Assembly (NCBI RefSeq): GCF_007992175.1
Contig: NZ_BJZT01000015.1
Location: 62,001-126,000, forward strand
DNA: 64,000 bases
Direction: 5' to 3'
DNA from: Methylobacterium haplocladii
Lineage (GTDB): Bacteria > Pseudomonadota > Alphaproteobacteria > Rhizobiales > Beijerinckiaceae
Shown here: positions 61,515 to 64,000 of the stretch, piece by piece
How the letters are laid out: every line of letters starts with the position of its first letter
How positions within the stretch are numbered: the stretch's first letter is position 1
Translations under genes and position numbers: made by a program
Notes under the pieces: generated by a model
What the model was told of the DNA's origin: nothing
Databases searched by the model: none
The model's input: the letters and a program-made list of their open reading frames with translations, nothing else

Positions 61515-62501
61515 ATGACCGACCGGATCAACGCCCCTCTGGTGCTTGCCGTCCCCTCGAAGGGTCGCCTGCAGGAAAACGCCGCCGCCTTCTTCGGCCG
61601 CGCCGGCCTCAAGCTGGCGCAGCTCAGCGGCGCCCGCGACTATCGCGGCACCCTCGTCGGCGTACCCGGCGTCGAGGTGCGCTACCTCTCGGCCTCCGAG
61701 ATCGCGAGCCAGCTCGCCAGCGGCGCGGCCCATCTCGGCGTGACCGGCGAGGACCTGATCCGCGAGACGCTGCCGAACGCGGAAGCCTCGGTGGAGATGC
61801 TGACGCCGCTCGGCTTCGGGCAGGCGACGGTGGTGGTCGCGGTACCGCAGGCCTGGATCGACGTGCGCGCCATGGGCGACCTCGACGAGGTCGCCAGCGA
61901 GATGCGCCTGCGCCAGGGCCGAAAACTTCGCATCGCCACGAAATACGTAAACCTGACCCGGCGCTTCCTCGCCGAGCACGGCATCGCCGACTACCGCATC
62001 GTCGAGAGCCTCGGGGCCACCGAGGGCGCGCCGGCCGCCGGCTCCGCCGAGATCGTCGTCGACATCACCACCACCGGCGCGACGCTCCAGGCCAACGCCC
62101 TGAAGATCCTGGACGACGGCATCATCCTGCGCTCGGAAGCGAATCTCGTCGCTTCGCTGAAGGCCCCATGGGGCGAGAGCCAGCGCGGCGCGTTGCGGGC
62201 CGTGCTCGGCCGTATTGCCGCCGAGGAACGTGCCCGCACCAGCCGCGAGGTCCGTGCCGCTCTGCCGGAGAGCGGTGGACTCGACCTCGCCAGCCTGGCG
62301 GCCCTGCACGAGGCCGAGCTGCCCTACGGCGCGCCGAAGGGTCTCGACGGCGAGATCGTCCTGCGCTGCCCGGCCGAGGCGGTGTTCGCGCTCGCAGACG
62401 CCCTCGTCCAGGCGGGAGCCCGCGCCGTCAGCGTCCGCCGCATCGACTATGCGTTTGCCGCGGAGAACCCGCTGGCCGAGCGGCTGCTCGCCCGTCTGTA
62501 G
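61515..62501 (+). CDS. hisG: ATP phosphoribosyltransferase HisG
   Basis: 328 residues. VLAVPSKGRLQENAAAFFGR is the HisG N-terminus. YLSASEIASQLASGAAHLGV and TGEDLIRETLP form the substrate cleft, KIATKYVNLTRRFL-type sequence (RIATKYVNLTRRFLAEHG) follows, and EIVVDITTTGATLQAN is the PRPP-binding loop. It condenses ATP and PRPP in the first step of histidine synthesis. It requires HisZ, encoded just upstream. The C-terminal extension compared with the shortest HisG proteins is usual in alphaproteobacteria. Confidence 0.96.
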   Translation: MTDRINAPLVLAVPSKGRLQENAAAFFGRAGLKLAQLSGARDYRGTLVGVPGVEVRYLSASEIASQLASGAAHLGVTGEDLIRETLPNAEASVEMLTPLGFGQATVVVAVPQAWIDVRAMGDLDEVASEMRLRQGRKLRIATKYVNLTRRFLAEHGIADYRIVESLGATEGAPAAGSAEIVVDITTTGATLQANALKILDDGIILRSEANLVASLKAPWGESQRGALRAVLGRIAAEERARTSREVRAALPESGGLDLASLAALHEAELPYGAPKGLDGEIVLRCPAEAVFALADALVQAGARAVSVRRIDYAFAAENPLAERLLARL

Positions 62502-62522
62502 CGAGCAGCCGGCAAACGACGC

Positions 62523-63197
62523 TCAATACGCCTTCACCTCCCGCACCTGCCCATCGAACCCGACATGCAGCAGGCGTTCGCGGCCGTCCGCGCCCTTGGC
62601 GGCGACTTCGAGGTGGCGCGGGCCGCGGCCGGCGACGCGGATGTCGGTGTAGCCGGCGGCCTCCACGGACTTCGTCAGGGCCGGGACATCGGCCTGCGGC
62701 CCGAGGCCGACCTTGTCCCGCGCCCAGTCGAGGCCGCCGGGGGGCGGGCCGCCGGCCGGGCCGAGGCGCACGACGCTGCCGTCGCCATGCGTCAGCAGCC
62801 GGGCGTGCAGGAAGCCGTTCTCGAAGCGGCCCTGGACGGTGATCGTCTCGCCCTTCCTGGCCAATGTGCCGTCTTCGCCCTGGCGGCCGGTCTCGACGAG
62901 GGCGCGGCCGGTGCCGTCCTGGATGATGAGCTTGTTGCCGAAGATCTCGGCGACCTCGCCCTTGGCGGCGACTGCGCCGGAGGGGGCGAGCGCCGAGATC
63001 GCCACCGGCGCGATCGAATCCAGCGAAGCCTCGCCGCGCTGCGCCAGCGAGAGGCCGACGGCGCCGACCGCCAGGGGGATGGCCAGCGCGCCGACGACGA
63101 GGCCGCGCCGGGCGCGGCGGGCCGCGACCGGCTTCGGGCTCTCGGGCAGCTCCCGGGCGGTGCCGTCGATGAGCGTGGTCGTGTTCGGGTTGGTCAT
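62523..63197 (-). CDS. Membrane-anchored PepSY-like protein
   Basis: 224 residues. An N-terminal cytoplasmic tail with RRARR precedes one membrane helix (GLVVGALAIPLAVGAVGLSL, residues 32-51). Outside, a beta-rich domain (AAKGEVAEIFGNKLIIQD, RKGETITVQGRFENGFLHA) resembles an OB fold, and a C-terminal PepSY-like repeat follows (LTKSVEAAGYTDIRVAGRGP, LLHVGFDGQVREVKAY). Divergent from a PhoP/FeuP-like response regulator, it may belong to that regulon or modulate its kinase; this is inference from position. Confidence 0.7.
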   Translation of the reverse strand: MTNPNTTTLIDGTARELPESPKPVAARRARRGLVVGALAIPLAVGAVGLSLAQRGEASLDSIAPVAISALAPSGAVAAKGEVAEIFGNKLIIQDGTGRALVETGRQGEDGTLARKGETITVQGRFENGFLHARLLTHGDGSVVRLGPAGGPPPGGLDWARDKVGLGPQADVPALTKSVEAAGYTDIRVAGRGPRHLEVAAKGADGRERLLHVGFDGQVREVKAY

Positions 63198-63339
63198 GAG
63201 CGACGTGTCCTTTTCCGTGGACCCTTTCGGGATGACGGCGTTCTAGGACAGGCCCGCAAATCCGGACTGAACCCGCCGGTTCAGTCCCGGTTAAAGGCCC
63301 CTGCCTATCCACCGCCGCCGCGCGGAACCCGGAAAAACC

Positions 63340-64000
63340 ATGAAACTGCTGCTCGCCGAGGATGACGGCCCGCTCGCCGCCGAGATCCTCAAGGCCCTGC
63401 GCGCCGAGCACTTTGCCGTCGACCACGCCGCGAACGGCGAGGATGCGTGGCATCTCGGCGAGACCGAGCGCTACGACGCGGTGGTGCTCGATCTCGGCCT
63501 TCCGAAGCGCGACGGCGTCACGGTGCTGCGCGACTGGCGGGCGGCCGGGCGCACCCTGCCGGTGCTGATCCTCACCGCCCGCGACGGCTGGAGCGACAAG
63601 GTCGCGGGCTTCAAGGCCGGCGCCGACGACTACCTCGTCAAGCCGTTCCGGGTGGAAGAGCTGGTGATCCGCCTGCGTGCCCTGGTGCGGCGGGCGCAGG
63701 GCGGCGGCGCCAGCCGGATCGTGTGCGGCCCGCTCAGCTACGATTCCGGCCTCGGCAGCTTCGAGCGCGACGGCCTGCCGCTCAAGCTCACCGGGCTCGA
63801 ATGGCGGGTGCTCTCGGCGCTGATCCTGCGCAAGGAGAGTGTGGTGCCGCGCACGCAGCTGATCGAGCGGGTCTACGAGGGCGACGCCGAGGTCGATTCG
63901 AACTCCGTCGAAGTCATCATCACCCGGCTGCGCCGCAAGATCGCCCCGGCGCGGATCGAATCCATACGCGGCCTCGGCTGGCGGCTGCATGCGGAGCCGG
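63340..64000 (+). CDS. PhoP/FeuP-like response regulator (partial, cut by window end)
   Basis: The first 220 residues of an OmpR-family regulator. The receiver has LLLAEDDGPLAAEIL, DAVVLDLGLPKRDGV (phospho-acceptor Asp near 51), LTARDGWSDKVAGFKAGADD and YLVKPF. The winged helix shows LTGLEWRVLSALILRKESVV, VDSNSVEVIITRLRRKI and RGLGWRL. The WSDKVAG stretch and the arrangement match the PhoP/QseB/FeuP branch. The end of the gene and the expected sensor kinase lie beyond the window. Confidence 0.93.
   Translation, partial: MKLLLAEDDGPLAAEILKALRAEHFAVDHAANGEDAWHLGETERYDAVVLDLGLPKRDGVTVLRDWRAAGRTLPVLILTARDGWSDKVAGFKAGADDYLVKPFRVEELVIRLRALVRRAQGGGASRIVCGPLSYDSGLGSFERDGLPLKLTGLEWRVLSALILRKESVVPRTQLIERVYEGDAEVDSNSVEVIITRLRRKIAPARIESIRGLGWRLHAEP

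Overview
The window is a G+C-rich chromosomal segment of an alphaproteobacterium, most likely Methylobacterium or a close relative in the Hyphomicrobiales. The evidence is the codon use, the porin signal sequence, the hisZ-hisG pair, the glnK-amtB and glnD nitrogen-signalling genes, and several DUF-type proteins typical of that group. This is inferred from gene content; no database search was possible.

Layout. 1-1625: the end of a type I secretion ATPase and its HlyD adaptor. 1948-3784: a tRNA-Arg(CCG) followed by decayed mobile DNA (a phage-type integrase start cut by an IS630 remnant) and two small accessory genes in lower-G+C DNA. 3785-17506: a complete staphyloferrin B-type siderophore locus. 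Eight co-directional genes run in the order sbnA-B-C-D-(E+F fused)-G-H-I, the Staphylococcus aureus order, with a divergent TonB-dependent receptor across an AT-rich control region. An IS256-family remnant follows at 17.5 kb. 18-23.4 kb: a secreted protein, OsmC, and an ssu/tau-like ABC importer. 23.5-31 kb: glnD, grpE, a porin, and amtB-glnK with a sigma-54-like promoter. 31-41.4 kb: housekeeping genes (tesB, an FAD hydroxylase, yggS, leuS, lptE, a UPF0178 gene, bioA, yebC). 41.5-48.7 kb: an acetyltransferase/flippase pair, a GST, dapD, an alpha/beta-hydrolase-fold protein without its serine, a class A acid phosphatase, and terC. 48.8-58.1 kb: a lipid kinase, an SNase-like membrane protein, an SPFH-NfeD pair, a catalytically dead caspase homologue with a glutamine-rich tail, a cyclic-nucleotide-binding protein and a response regulator. 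58.5-64 kb: an L,D-transpeptidase, a MarR regulator, hisZ-hisG, a PepSY-like membrane protein, and the start of a PhoP/FeuP-like response regulator.

How the genes work together. The sbn operon should make L-2,3-diaminopropionate and alpha-ketoglutarate (SbnI/A/B) and citrate (SbnG), then join them with three NIS synthetase modules and the SbnH decarboxylase. The product would be exported by the MFS protein and recovered by the receptor. GlnD modifies PII; GlnK (Tyr51 present) regulates AmtB.

Most unusual observations: (1) a roughly 450-bp tract of about 43% G+C inside leuS that replaces and lengthens the end of the editing-domain region by about 80 residues while keeping the frame; (2) fusion of SbnE and SbnF, although in the known pathway SbnH acts between those two steps; (3) a pseudo-caspase with both catalytic residues replaced and a prion-like tail; (4) the siderophore locus lying between mobile-element remnants beside a tRNA; (5) a perfect 36-bp-arm inverted repeat in a gap.
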